This document shows positions 1 to 7,115 of a DNA stretch of 9,589 nt, one piece after another. The notes under the pieces are model-generated. The model was not told the DNA's origin, searched no databases, and saw nothing but the letters and a program-made list of their open reading frames with translations. The position numbers were made by a program, and so were the translations under genes. The DNA comes from CAZXFG01 sp964640515 (GTDB taxonomy: Bacteria > Patescibacteriota > Patescibacteriia > Magasanikbacterales > GWA2-37-8), in assembly GCA_964640515.1 (NCBI GenBank), contig CAZXFG010000031.1:1-9589 (forward strand), written 5' to 3'. Position 1 is the first letter of the stretch, and every line of letters starts with the position of its first letter.

Positions 1-1
1 T

Positions 2-30
2 ATAATAGCACAGACCGATGTTTCTGTCAA
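2..30 (-). promoter_or_regulatory. Strong sigma70-type promoter reading out of the left edge
   Basis: On the minus strand TTGACA (25-30) is followed by exactly 17 bases and TATTAT (2-7). The -35 box is perfect and the -10 box has five of six consensus bases. It starts 20 bases downstream of the tRNA 3' end and points left, so it probably drives the next minus-strand gene outside the window. No terminator with a T run separates it from the tRNA; a 5-bp hairpin (10-14 with 23-27) lies inside the spacer. Confidence 0.6.
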
Positions 31-49
31 ACTTAGATGAAGTGAAAAT

Positions 50-137
50 TGGCGGAGGGTGAGAGATTCGAACTCTCGAGGCCTTGCGACCAACTGCCTT
101 TCCAGGGCAGCGCCATAGACCACTAGGCGAACCCTCC
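50..137 (-). tRNA. serT(GGA): tRNA-Ser (anticodon GGA), CCA encoded
   Basis: The minus strand folds as a class II tRNA. The acceptor stem GGAGGGT (131-137) pairs with ACCCTCC (54-60), followed by discriminator G (53) and an encoded CCA (50-52). The anticodon arm is CTGCC / CTGGAAA / GGCAG, giving anticodon GGA, which reads the serine codons UCC and UCU. The variable arm is long, with GGTC and GGCC closed by a GCAA loop, as expected for tRNA-Ser. The T arm is GAGAG / TTCGAAT / CTCTC. It is the last gene of the minus-strand block, 126 bases after lgt. A strong promoter inside the end of lgt probably makes it independent of the operon. The gene symbol is only descriptive. Confidence 0.96.
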
Positions 138-263
138 GTATCTCTGGTTCAGAGGTTTTGTAATTTTCTCGCTTTCCTCGCTCGCGAGAGCTCGGGGATA
201 TCCGCCTCGGGCGGCCATAACCCGCTCAAAAAATACAAAACCTACGAACCACATTATACTCCG
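138..263 (-). other. Intergenic leader between lgt and tRNA-Ser with GC-rich hairpins
   Basis: I see no gene here. The region holds short GC-rich inverted repeats in an AT-rich setting: GCTC/GAGC closed by a GCGA tetraloop (180-191), CCGCC/GGCGG with a 3-base loop (202-214), and CTCTG/CAGAG (142-154). A second TATAAT on the minus strand (253-258) has no good -35 box. If transcription starts from the promoter at 286-314, this becomes a leader of about 140 nt to be removed by tRNA 5' processing. The hairpins and the GCTCAAAA string near 225-232 recall the structured element at 8625-8748. Confidence 0.45.
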
Positions 264-1046
264 TTATTTGACTTTACGCCGGACTATTATATTAAAAGTT
301 ACCAAAAAAGTCAACACGAAAAGTATGCCCAACATTCCCCATTGGGCGGGGGTCAAATGATAATATCTGACATCGCTGACGCTTAAATCGGTCGCCCGCA
401 AAAAATCCAAAAAGAACCGCGCGATGGCGTATAAGCCAAAAGAAAATCCGGCCACCAATCCCCATCTTTGACGCGTTAAATATTTGAAGGAGATTAAAAA
501 AATTGAAAAAATTAAAAATCCCAATAACGAATCATATAATCCCAAATCATGCCGCGCGCCATCGAAAAAATTCACGGCCAGCCAAAAATCAGACAACCGC
601 CCGGGATGATCGTGAATCAAAAAACAACCAAGACGGCCAATCCCCCATCCCAACCACAAACCGATGGCCCCCACATCCAAATATGGCAATAATTCTTTAA
701 AACTAAAATGCCGTACTTTGGCGAAAATCCAAATAGCCGTTCCCGCGCCCACAAAACCACCCAAGGACGATGACCCGCCTTGCCAGAATTTCCAGACTTC
801 ACCCGGATACGCTAAATAATAGTCCAAAGCATAAAACCAGATAAAAAATAACCGCGCTCCGATAAGCCCGGCAATCAGCGCCCAAATGGCCATGTCTAAA
901 AGCACATTGGGTGAAAGAAAAATCTTCCGTGTCAAATAATACGCCACTGACAATCCGGCTATAATTCCCAGGGAAACCAATAATCCCCAAACTTGAATAA
1001 TCAACGGCCCAACCAATAAAGAATCTATTTGAAAATAGGGAATCAT
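264..1046 (-). CDS. lgt: Prolipoprotein diacylglyceryl transferase, divergent (Lgt)
   Basis: 260 residues, close to the family length. Lgt is a polytopic inner-membrane enzyme that moves diacylglycerol from phosphatidylglycerol to the lipobox cysteine of prolipoproteins. Visible here are about seven hydrophobic segments, GARLFF (63-68), GGSSSLGGFVGA (90-101), the signature region GIGRLGCFLIHDHPGR (135-150), RHDLGLYD (165-172, matching the family RHPxQLYE region) and IARFFLDFLR (208-217). The arginines expected near R138 and R210 are present. However, the family histidine of the HGG motif (H103 in E. coli) is Leu95, and the asparagine of the GRxGNF signature is Cys141. The family is clear; full activity is not. 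The ATG overlaps the TGA of the upstream gene (ATGA at 1043-1046), so the two are probably translationally coupled. It is the last protein gene of the operon. Confidence 0.85.
   Translation of the reverse strand: MIPYFQIDSLLVGPLIIQVWGLLVSLGIIAGLSVAYYLTRKIFLSPNVLLDMAIWALIAGLIGARLFFIWFYALDYYLAYPGEVWKFWQGGSSSLGGFVGAGTAIWIFAKVRHFSFKELLPYLDVGAIGLWLGWGIGRLGCFLIHDHPGRLSDFWLAVNFFDGARHDLGLYDSLLGFLIFSIFLISFKYLTRQRWGLVAGFSFGLYAIARFFLDFLRATDLSVSDVRYYHLTPAQWGMLGILFVLTFLVTFNIIVRRKVK
286..314 (-). promoter_or_regulatory. Promoter for tRNA-Ser inside the 3' end of lgt
   Basis: On the minus strand TTGACT (309-314), a 17-base spacer and a perfect TATAAT (286-291) lie within the last codons of lgt. The predicted start is near 279, about 140 bases before the tRNA. 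This would uncouple the tRNA from the long operon upstream. The match to consensus and the exact spacing make chance unlikely, but lgt coding constraint overlaps it. Confidence 0.6.
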
Positions 1047-2383
1047 TTTAAATATTCTTTAATTTGTTCGGGACGATCAATTACTTTGACTAAATTCTCG
1101 TCGCCTAAACTAATCGTCTTAAAGTCGCCGTATAATTTATGAACAAAATCCAATAGAGGACGCCAGAACGATTCGCCGTAGAGCAAGATAGGCATGGGGT
1201 TTACTTTTTTGGTTTCCACCAAGGTTAGCATCTCAAATAGCTGGTGCAAAGTGCCAAATCCGCCCGGGAAAAAAATAAAGAACTCGGAAGGCGAAGTGAT
1301 GATTAATTTCCGCACAAAAGGAAAAGAAAAACCAATGGACTTGGTCAAATAATTATTGTGCCGTTCGGAGCGGTCAAAACGCATATCAATTCCAATACTT
1401 TCACCGCCCGCTTCAAACGCCCCTTTATTCGCGGCTTCCATGATTCCGGGCCCGCCGCCGGTCATGGTCACCACCTTATGCTTGGCCAATATCTTTCCAA
1501 TTTCATAGGCCGCTTGATAATACGCCGAGCCGGGCATAATGCTTTTAGTACCCAACACAGTCGCGTTATCCTCCACTTTTGTCAAAAATTCAAAACCGTC
1601 CACCAACTCGGCCATAATGCGGAAAATACGCCAATCGGCTCCGCCTTGGCAGTGCGGACTACTGCTACCCGGTCTGCAAGCCAAAGGTTGATCCTTGGTG
1701 TCTTTTATAAACTCAAAAGCGCTTTTGGCGTCATCCACCACTTGCCAACTTTGGATATCAGTCTCGGCCACTGATTTTATCTCCTTGGAAGATTTTTGTT
1801 TTAAAAATTTTAACATTGGATTCCAAAAATCACTGCCCACCAAAATAATCGGCGATTTTTCCATTTGCCCCATCTCCATATAATCCACCACTTCAAAAAA
1901 TTCATCCAGAGTGCCAAATCCGCCCGGGAAAAACACGAAAGCATGAGCCGGCGCGGTCATCATCACTTTACGAGTAAAAAAATAATAAAAACCAATGGCT
2001 TTATTAACATACGGATTGATGCGTTGTTCGCGCGGCAGTTGGATATTAAGTCCGGCTGACTGGCCGCCTGTTTCAAAAGCCCCTTTGTTGGCCGCTTCCA
2101 TCACTCCCGGACCTCCGCCGGTTATAGTAGTAAAACCATTTTTTCCCAATAATCGCCCCAAATCTTCCGCTATTTGGTAATATTTACTGTTAGCCGGCAA
2201 ACGAGCTGAACCAAAAATCGTTACTTCTTTTTTTAATTCGCTTAAAAACTGGTAACCATCCACAAACTCGCTCATAATGCGAAAAATACGCCAGCTCTCT
2301 CGGTAGTTAATCATTTCGCCGCCCGTGGCCAGCTGTAACTTGGGTTCCCAATTATCCCCTTTATCTTTTTTATCTTTTGACAT
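1043..2383 (-). CDS. Tandem double-domain LOG/TIGR00730-type nucleotide-binding protein
   Basis: Two copies of a Rossmann-like LOG domain are fused. Residue numbers count from a TTG at 2416; the preferred ATG at 2383 is residue 12. Repeat 1 covers about 41-235 and repeat 2 about 261-457, with a fixed 220-residue (660-bp) offset and no gaps through the core. Repeat 1 has FGSAR (68-72), GGGPGVMEAA (100-109), FTRK (147-150) and PGGFGTLDE (164-172), the LOG signature. Repeat 2 keeps GGGPGIMEAA and PGGFGT but ends in Q392 instead of the catalytic glutamate and has lost SAR, so it is probably catalytically dead. LOG enzymes release a base from nucleoside 5'-monophosphates; the old label 'lysine decarboxylase' is wrong for this family. 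The ATG lies 7 bases after the upstream stop; the TTG would overlap that gene by 26 bases. It overlaps lgt by 4 bases. Confidence 0.85.
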   Translation of the reverse strand: MSKDKKDKGDNWEPKLQLATGGEMINYRESWRIFRIMSEFVDGYQFLSELKKEVTIFGSARLPANSKYYQIAEDLGRLLGKNGFTTITGGGPGVMEAANKGAFETGGQSAGLNIQLPREQRINPYVNKAIGFYYFFTRKVMMTAPAHAFVFFPGGFGTLDEFFEVVDYMEMGQMEKSPIILVGSDFWNPMLKFLKQKSSKEIKSVAETDIQSWQVVDDAKSAFEFIKDTKDQPLACRPGSSSPHCQGGADWRIFRIMAELVDGFEFLTKVEDNATVLGTKSIMPGSAYYQAAYEIGKILAKHKVVTMTGGGPGIMEAANKGAFEAGGESIGIDMRFDRSERHNNYLTKSIGFSFPFVRKLIITSPSEFFIFFPGGFGTLHQLFEMLTLVETKKVNPMPILLYGESFWRPLLDFVHKLYGDFKTISLGDENLVKVIDRPEQIKEYLK

Positions 2384-2390
2384 AAAAAAA

Positions 2391-2861
2391 TTAATTTGAT
2401 TTTGGTCTTCGGCCAAATAAAGTCTCTTTTAAAGATTCATTCGCATCCGCCTTACCGCTTGAATTCACGGGTTCTCCGCAGTCCGGATCTAAACCGGATA
2501 AATCTCTTTGCGCAAGCATCCTTTCCCTTAATTCTCTATCTTTCGCGAAAGCGGATTCTTGCACCTCATTTGATACTCTTTCAATAAAATCATACTTGAA
2601 CAAATCTTCCGGCTTGATACCCTCGGCCAAGGCCTCTTTCACCGCTTTATTCCACTGCTCTTCTATGATTTTCCAAGCATCATCTTCTGAAATAAAAAAA
2701 CTAAATAAGCCGCTGGCAGGGCCGACAAAACCTTCAAAAATCAATTCGTAAATCTGCTGTTTGGCGTTTTCAGGCGATTCATAAGAAAAATTATTTTCAC
2801 CTTCATCCGGAAAATCATTTTCATCCTCATCTTTTGGATTTAATCCGTCCTCTTTAATCAT
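2391..2861 (-). CDS. Hypothetical acidic protein, 156 residues
   Basis: I do not recognise a family. The first ~35 residues are highly acidic and Asn/Asp/Glu-rich, so probably disordered. Residues about 35-110 look helical, with aromatic and charged positions (DDAWKIIEEQW, then PEDLFKYDFIERV). The C-terminal ~40 residues are polar and end in GRRPKSN. No signal peptide, membrane segment or cysteine motif is visible (one Cys only). The ATG lies 6 bases after the gatA stop, and the stop lies 7 bases before the LOG-type gene, so it belongs to the operon. Its position in a conserved-looking transcript and its unbroken frame support a real gene; the function is unknown. Confidence 0.7.
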   Translation of the reverse strand: MIKEDGLNPKDEDENDFPDEGENNFSYESPENAKQQIYELIFEGFVGPASGLFSFFISEDDAWKIIEEQWNKAVKEALAEGIKPEDLFKYDFIERVSNEVQESAFAKDRELRERMLAQRDLSGLDPDCGEPVNSSGKADANESLKETLFGRRPKSN

Positions 2862-2867
2862 AAATGA

Positions 2868-4292
2868 TTAAGTTCTCAAATTATATCCCACCCTCATTAC
2901 CAATCCTTCGCTCATCCTCGGACCCATAATCTGCACCCCTACCGGCAGACCGGATTTGGTAAAACCGCCCGGCACCGAGAGCCCGGGAATGCCGGCGCTA
3001 CCGGCCGGACTGACCATGACATCAGCCAAATACAAGGCCAACGGGTCAGCCGCCTTTTCTCCAATGCCGAAAGCGGGAAAAGGCGAAGTCGGGGTGATAA
3101 GCGCGTCAACTTTTTGCCAAGCTTGATCAAAATCTTGACGAATTAAAGTGCGCACCTGCTGGGCTTTTTTGTAATACGCGTCATAATATCCGGCCGAAAG
3201 AGCGTAGGTGCCAATCAAAATACGCCGTTTTACCTCTTCGGGAAAACCTTGGGCGCGGGAGCGGGCGTATAAATCATACAAAGTTTTTTCATTAGCGCGC
3301 ACTCCATAGCGCGCGCCGTCTAAACGACCGAGATTTGAACTGTCTTCGGAGGGCACAATTATATAATAAACTGAAAGAGCGTATTTGGTGTAAGGCAAAC
3401 TGACCTCCACTATTTTAGCGCCTAACTTTTTTAATTTTTCTATTTGTTGTTCGGTAATCTCTCTTACTTCCTCATCCATGCCGGCCACGGAAAAATATTC
3501 TTTGGGCACGCCGATTTTTAGGCCCTTGATATCTTTCTCAAATTCTTTGGTATAATCCGGCACCGGTTCGGGCACCGTAGTCGCGTCCAATTTATCCGGT
3601 CCGGCAATTTCTTTCATCACTATAGCCAAATCTTCCACGGTCTTGGTCAAAGGGCCCACCGTGTCGTAGGACGAAGCCATCGGCATAATGCCATAACGAG
3701 AATTGCGGCCATAACTCGGACGCAAACCGACGATACCGCAAAATGAAGCCGGCTGGCGGATAGACCCGCCGGTGTCCTCTCCTATCGCGAACAAACACAT
3801 GTTATCCGCCACGGCCGCGGCTGAACCTCCGGAAGAACCGCCGGCTACTTTAGTTAAATCATGCGGATTCTTCACCGAACCATACATGCTGTTTTCATTA
3901 CTGGCCCCATGGCCAAAGGCATCGCAGTTATTTTTCCCCACCAGCACTCCACCCTGCTCCCGAATTTTTTTCACCACTGTGGCGTCAAAAGACGGGACAT
4001 AATTATCCAAAATTTTCGCTGAACCGGTAGAACGCGCATTAGCCGTGCAAATCGCGTCCTTCACCGCGAAAGGAATACCGGTGAGCGGATTGCTCTTCTT
4101 TTTTTTAATTAAAACATCCGCTTCTTTTGCTTCTGTTAAAGCTTCGTCTTCAGTTACGGTGATAAAAGCATTAATATCTTTATCGCGCTCCTTAATCCGA
4201 TGCAAACAATCCTTAACCAACTCCACGGCTGAAAATTGTCCACCGTCCAGCCCTTCTCGCGCTTCTTTGATGGAAAGTTTATTTAAATTCAT
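2868..4292 (-). CDS. gatA: Glutamyl-tRNA(Gln)/aspartyl-tRNA(Asn) amidotransferase subunit A
   Basis: 474 residues of the amidase signature family. GatA is the glutaminase subunit of the cytoplasmic GatCAB complex; it releases ammonia from glutamine so that GatB can convert Glu-tRNA(Gln) or Asp-tRNA(Asn) to the amide form. The Ser-cisSer-Lys triad is present: K78 in GIPFAVKDA, S153 in GGSSGGS and S177 in GEDTGGSIRQ. The later blocks SSNLGRLDGARYG (318-330) and PTSPFPAF (401-408) also fit GatA rather than a general amidase. The start chosen is the ATG one base after the upstream TAG; an upstream TTG-type extension (to 4355) would overlap that gene. The protein stops at GYNLRT, roughly 10-15 residues earlier than usual GatA tails. 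gatC lies two genes upstream; gatB is not in the window. Confidence 0.95.
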   Translation of the reverse strand: MNLNKLSIKEAREGLDGGQFSAVELVKDCLHRIKERDKDINAFITVTEDEALTEAKEADVLIKKKKSNPLTGIPFAVKDAICTANARSTGSAKILDNYVPSFDATVVKKIREQGGVLVGKNNCDAFGHGASNENSMYGSVKNPHDLTKVAGGSSGGSAAAVADNMCLFAIGEDTGGSIRQPASFCGIVGLRPSYGRNSRYGIMPMASSYDTVGPLTKTVEDLAIVMKEIAGPDKLDATTVPEPVPDYTKEFEKDIKGLKIGVPKEYFSVAGMDEEVREITEQQIEKLKKLGAKIVEVSLPYTKYALSVYYIIVPSEDSSNLGRLDGARYGVRANEKTLYDLYARSRAQGFPEEVKRRILIGTYALSAGYYDAYYKKAQQVRTLIRQDFDQAWQKVDALITPTSPFPAFGIGEKAADPLALYLADVMVSPAGSAGIPGLSVPGGFTKSGLPVGVQIMGPRMSEGLVMRVGYNLRT

Positions 4293-4293
4293 A

Positions 4294-4728
4294 CTAATTC
4301 GGTTTTTCATCATCTTTTTTAGGCCTGCGGCGACGCATTGTTTCCACAAAATCATCTGTGCTAAAATTCCGGTCGCTTACCCCTCTTAACGGGCTGGTGG
4401 CTTTTTCAAAAGCTACTCCAAACGCCATTTTAACATTCTGATGAACATGGGCTTCTTCCTGTAAACGTCCTTCTTTAACTACTTGTAAAACTTGCTCTAC
4501 TTTGCTTTTCACTAAATCATGCAATTTTTTCATCCTTTCTTCCAAACTCCACTGCGGATAAGCGGGTTCTTTCTTTAAAATTTTCATAACCGCCTGTACA
4601 AAACGCAGGGCATCGGTTTGATTATATTCCAATTTTTTCATCAACAAGTCAACCATTTGGACGGTCACTCTTTGTTCTAAGTCCTTTTCGTGAATATGAG
4701 ACATCTCTGACTCTGAAATTATTTTCAT
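4294..4728 (-). CDS. Hypothetical helical protein between gatC and gatA, 144 residues
   Basis: I do not recognise a family. The sequence looks almost wholly alpha-helical and rich in Lys, Glu, Met and Val. Helix-like stretches run at about 15-50 (VTVQMVDLLMKKLEYNQTD onward), 58-90 and 92-112, and a very basic tail (MRRRRPKKDD) ends the protein. The tail could bind RNA or another nucleic acid, but this is only inference. There is no signal peptide or membrane segment. The start is the ATG 5 bases after the gatC stop; an in-frame ATG at 4704 is an alternative. Its TAG ends one base before the gatA ATG, so translation of the two is probably linked. Placement inside the gat operon suggests co-expression with the amidotransferase. 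Confidence 0.75.
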   Translation of the reverse strand: MKIISESEMSHIHEKDLEQRVTVQMVDLLMKKLEYNQTDALRFVQAVMKILKKEPAYPQWSLEERMKKLHDLVKSKVEQVLQVVKEGRLQEEAHVHQNVKMAFGVAFEKATSPLRGVSDRNFSTDDFVETMRRRRPKKDDEKPN

Positions 4729-4733
4729 AAGTA

Positions 4734-5027
4734 TTATTCTTTATTAAATACTCCGGGCACCACTAATTCGCCCATTTTTACCTGCGGTAATTGAGCTAAA
4801 AGCTCCTTTTGATGCTCGCTTTCGCGCGCTATATCTTCGCGCGCCACATTTTCCAATCCGGTTACCTGCGCTGTCGGCTCCACGCCGGTCGTATCCACTT
4901 CATTCAAAATTTTCATATAATCCAAAACCGCGGAAATGGTTTCCGCGTATCTTTTTTCTTCGGTCGGAGTCAATTCCAATCGCGCTAATTCAGCGATTTT
5001 TCTTATTTCTTCTTTAGTCAGAGCCAT
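4734..5027 (-). CDS. gatC: Glutamyl-tRNA(Gln)/aspartyl-tRNA(Asn) amidotransferase subunit C
   Basis: 97 residues, the normal size for GatC, the small belt-like subunit that wraps around GatA and GatB and stabilises the complex. The N-terminal helix region (EEIRKIAELARLELT, 6-20), the following long helix with LDYMKILNEVDT (35-46) and the hallmark GVEPTAQVTGLENVAREDI (48-66) are all present. The C-terminal block LLAQLPQVKMGELVVPGVF fits the family ending. The ATG lies 6 bases downstream of the surface-protein stop. No Shine-Dalgarno is evident, so translation may depend on coupling or on a leader-independent mechanism. Sharing an operon with a large surface protein is probably transcriptional convenience rather than shared function. 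Confidence 0.95.
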   Translation of the reverse strand: MALTKEEIRKIAELARLELTPTEEKRYAETISAVLDYMKILNEVDTTGVEPTAQVTGLENVAREDIARESEHQKELLAQLPQVKMGELVVPGVFNKE

Positions 5028-5033
5028 ATTTGT

Positions 5034-7088
5034 CTACTTGCGTACTGTCTGTAAAGCAGTAGGTAAATTTTTAATTAAATAATCATTGTGCCAATCTCCG
5101 CTTTCCATATTATGAACCGGGGCGGAATAATCAGTCCAAACAAATGAGGCATTAGCGTTCATCGGATTTTGGCCGGTGACTATCGCGACGGAACTTTGAA
5201 GGATTTGCGAAGAAACAAAGTCACCGGCTATGACTGCTGAAGTTGCAATGCCCTTCAGCGTATAACTACGGCTACCACTGACTTCTTGATCAGCTCCGGC
5301 TATAAAAACCGCTTCTACTGTGCCGTTCGTGTTATGCACAAAATGCCAAGAACCGCCTATTGGCAATTGATTAACAATTCCTCCGATGGTGTCTGTTCTG
5401 TATAAAACAAGGTCTTTGATCAAACGAATTTCCTGCTGTTCTCCGACCGCCACTCCCGGCCCCACAACCTCCAAACTATAAATTCCATCTTCTTTAGCCA
5501 CCGGACTTCCGTAATTCAGGCCGCAACTGAAAATATCAAATTTACACTTAAAAACAAAACTCATCCGACGCCAAGCCAAACGCTGGCCGCCATTGGCTGT
5601 CACGCTGAATTTATTGAAAATATTTAATCCTTTAATCAGATTGGCGCCGGACAAAGCGGAAACTGAAATAACGGGAAAACTTTTATAAACATAAATAGAA
5701 TTTCCGGCTACTTGGGTTTTGGAATGATAAGCCACTTGTTTACTGTCGGTAGACCACATGTTCGTTAAAATGGTTCTGATATTTTTACCGCTTAATTCCG
5801 CGCTTGACACCGCCTTTAACTTATATGAAACGGATAAAGTAACGGCTGAAGTCGGTGGAACCGCCAGATTGACATTGTAAAAAGTCATGCGGCCGCCAGA
5901 CGCGAAACCGGCAATTGTTTTGCGGGCGATTTCTTGTCCGTCCACGCTAAGAATGGCGACATCCACGATTCCGGACGCGCTTTCGCTGGGCAGAGTGAAT
6001 TCCATTTTACTGATTTTAAATGTCTCTTTAGACGCGCTTATCTTATAAGCCACGGTGGCCACCGTGGAATCTCCGGCCACCACTTGCGCCCCGGGCGCGG
6101 ACGCGCTTAATAAAGCGGTGAGTTTTCCGGCGCTGTCCACAACTATCAACTTCTGACCTTCCGCCAAAATTGTGGTTTCCATATTCCCGCCCAAAGAAAG
6201 AAATGTTTGCGCGCTATCAGTCCCAATACCGGTCTGCATGGTTCCATTGCGCAGATAACCATAAACTTCAGCTATCCAATGAGCGTTCTTTGGGACAGTC
6301 AAAGCCAATCCGACAGTATTATTTGACACTCCGTTAATTAATGATTTGGGATTAAAATTAACGCTTTTAGCTTTTTCTTTGTTGCCATCATTTATTGTCA
6401 AACTGACATTAATAAGGTTTTCCGGATTGAAAGCGCCAACGAATTTAAAAGCTACCTGCGCCTTGCTGAAAGTAATATCTTCATCAATCGCTCCGGTAAT
6501 TACAAACTGACCTAACAAAATCCGATCGCCGTACTCATTATTAACAGTAAGACCGGAATAAGAAATATCCTTCGTTAAAGTTACATTGTTGGTTGAAGGC
6601 GCCGGAGGTGGAACTGCTCCGCCGTTGTCTGCCGGAGGTGGAACTGCTCCGCCGTTGTCTGCCGGAGGTGGAACTGCTCCGCCTCCATTTCCACCGCCCG
6701 CGTCATTGCTTGAATCGCCATCTCCGCCTACTCCACCGCTTGCTTGTCCATTATTATCTGCATTTGCTTCATCTCCTTGTTCACCGCCAGACCCTTCATC
6801 GGCTAATTGCCGACCGTCTCCTGCGATAGAATCAAAATCATCTTGATTATCCATTATATTTTGGTCTATTTCGTCCTGATTGCTATCAACCGGACTTTTG
6901 ACATGGCTATAAACTAAAATACTGGTTATAACGACAACCAGAAATACTCCCAAACCACCTAAAAAATACCATTTGTTTTTAATCACAACATCTTTGGCTA
7001 TTGCCAATTTACCGGCTAACTTTGACCAAAAAGAATTCGGGGCCATCGGGCTGTTTAATTGGCTACCTGGCGTTAAATTATCAAGCAT
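5034..7088 (-). CDS. Large membrane-anchored extracellular protein with repeated beta-type domains
   Basis: 684 residues from the ATG at 7088; an ATG at 7127 would add 13 residues but lies inside the IS terminal repeat. Numbers below count from 7127. A short N-terminal segment ends in basic residues (VIKNK), followed by one membrane segment (53-73), giving an N-in/C-out anchor without lipobox or cleavable signal. A disordered acidic and Gly-rich stalk (80-178) ends in three copies of GGAVPPPADN-type repeats. Then come about three repeated, Ser/Thr/Val-rich units with a similar pattern (ILLGQFVIT... near 204; DSTVATVAYKI... near 353; LNIFNKFSVT... near 501), probably Ig-like. Cys528 and Cys535 could form a disulfide. 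The ending FVWTDYSAPVHN...WHNDYL resembles, from memory, tails of CPR surface proteins. The role may be cell-surface or pilus-associated; no enzyme motif is seen. First gene of the operon, cut off from its upstream promoter by the IS. Confidence 0.75.
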   Translation of the reverse strand: MLDNLTPGSQLNSPMAPNSFWSKLAGKLAIAKDVVIKNKWYFLGGLGVFLVVVITSILVYSHVKSPVDSNQDEIDQNIMDNQDDFDSIAGDGRQLADEGSGGEQGDEANADNNGQASGGVGGDGDSSNDAGGGNGGGAVPPPADNGGAVPPPADNGGAVPPPAPSTNNVTLTKDISYSGLTVNNEYGDRILLGQFVITGAIDEDITFSKAQVAFKFVGAFNPENLINVSLTINDGNKEKAKSVNFNPKSLINGVSNNTVGLALTVPKNAHWIAEVYGYLRNGTMQTGIGTDSAQTFLSLGGNMETTILAEGQKLIVVDSAGKLTALLSASAPGAQVVAGDSTVATVAYKISASKETFKISKMEFTLPSESASGIVDVAILSVDGQEIARKTIAGFASGGRMTFYNVNLAVPPTSAVTLSVSYKLKAVSSAELSGKNIRTILTNMWSTDSKQVAYHSKTQVAGNSIYVYKSFPVISVSALSGANLIKGLNIFNKFSVTANGGQRLAWRRMSFVFKCKFDIFSCGLNYGSPVAKEDGIYSLEVVGPGVAVGEQQEIRLIKDLVLYRTDTIGGIVNQLPIGGSWHFVHNTNGTVEAVFIAGADQEVSGSRSYTLKGIATSAVIAGDFVSSQILQSSVAIVTGQNPMNANASFVWTDYSAPVHNMESGDWHNDYLIKNLPTALQTVRK
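6601..6683. repeat. 30-bp in-frame tandem repeat (2.8 copies) in the surface-protein stalk
   Basis: Two perfectly identical 30-bp units (6601-6630, 6631-6660) and a 23-bp partial third copy (6661-6683) encode GGAVPPPADN on the minus strand. Identity at the third codon positions shows recent slippage or expansion rather than old divergence. Copy number changes alter stalk length in steps of 10 residues without frameshift. Confidence 0.95.
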
Positions 7089-7115
7089 ACATTTAAAAAT
7101 ATACCTTTTAGATAT

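Noticed and set aside
1..6. TATAAT on the plus strand with a tiny frame from 18
   Set aside because: The 14-residue frame ends in the tRNA gene and the hexamer is too close to the edge for a -35 box; the minus-strand promoter explains the same bases better.
84..386. Plus-strand open frame of 100 residues over the tRNA and lgt end
   Set aside because: It begins inside the tRNA-Ser gene and overlaps lgt antisense; no initiation signal and no recognisable product.
1043..2383. Lysine decarboxylase annotation
   Set aside because: The PGGxGTxxE family was historically mislabelled; no PLP-binding lysine motif is present, and LOG-type phosphoribohydrolase is the supported family.
2384..2416. TTG start for the LOG-type protein
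   Set aside because: It overlaps the upstream gene by 26 bases; the ATG at 2383 fits the 7-base spacing of the operon. It remains possible because AAGAGA precedes the TTG.
4293..4355. N-terminal extension of GatA by 21 residues
   Set aside because: It would overlap the upstream gene by about 60 bases, and the family N-terminus begins at MNLNKLSIKEA, one base after the upstream stop.
6601..6683. Short direct repeats resembling a small CRISPR array
   Set aside because: The units are directly adjacent without spacers and in frame inside a coding sequence; they encode a Pro/Gly hinge.
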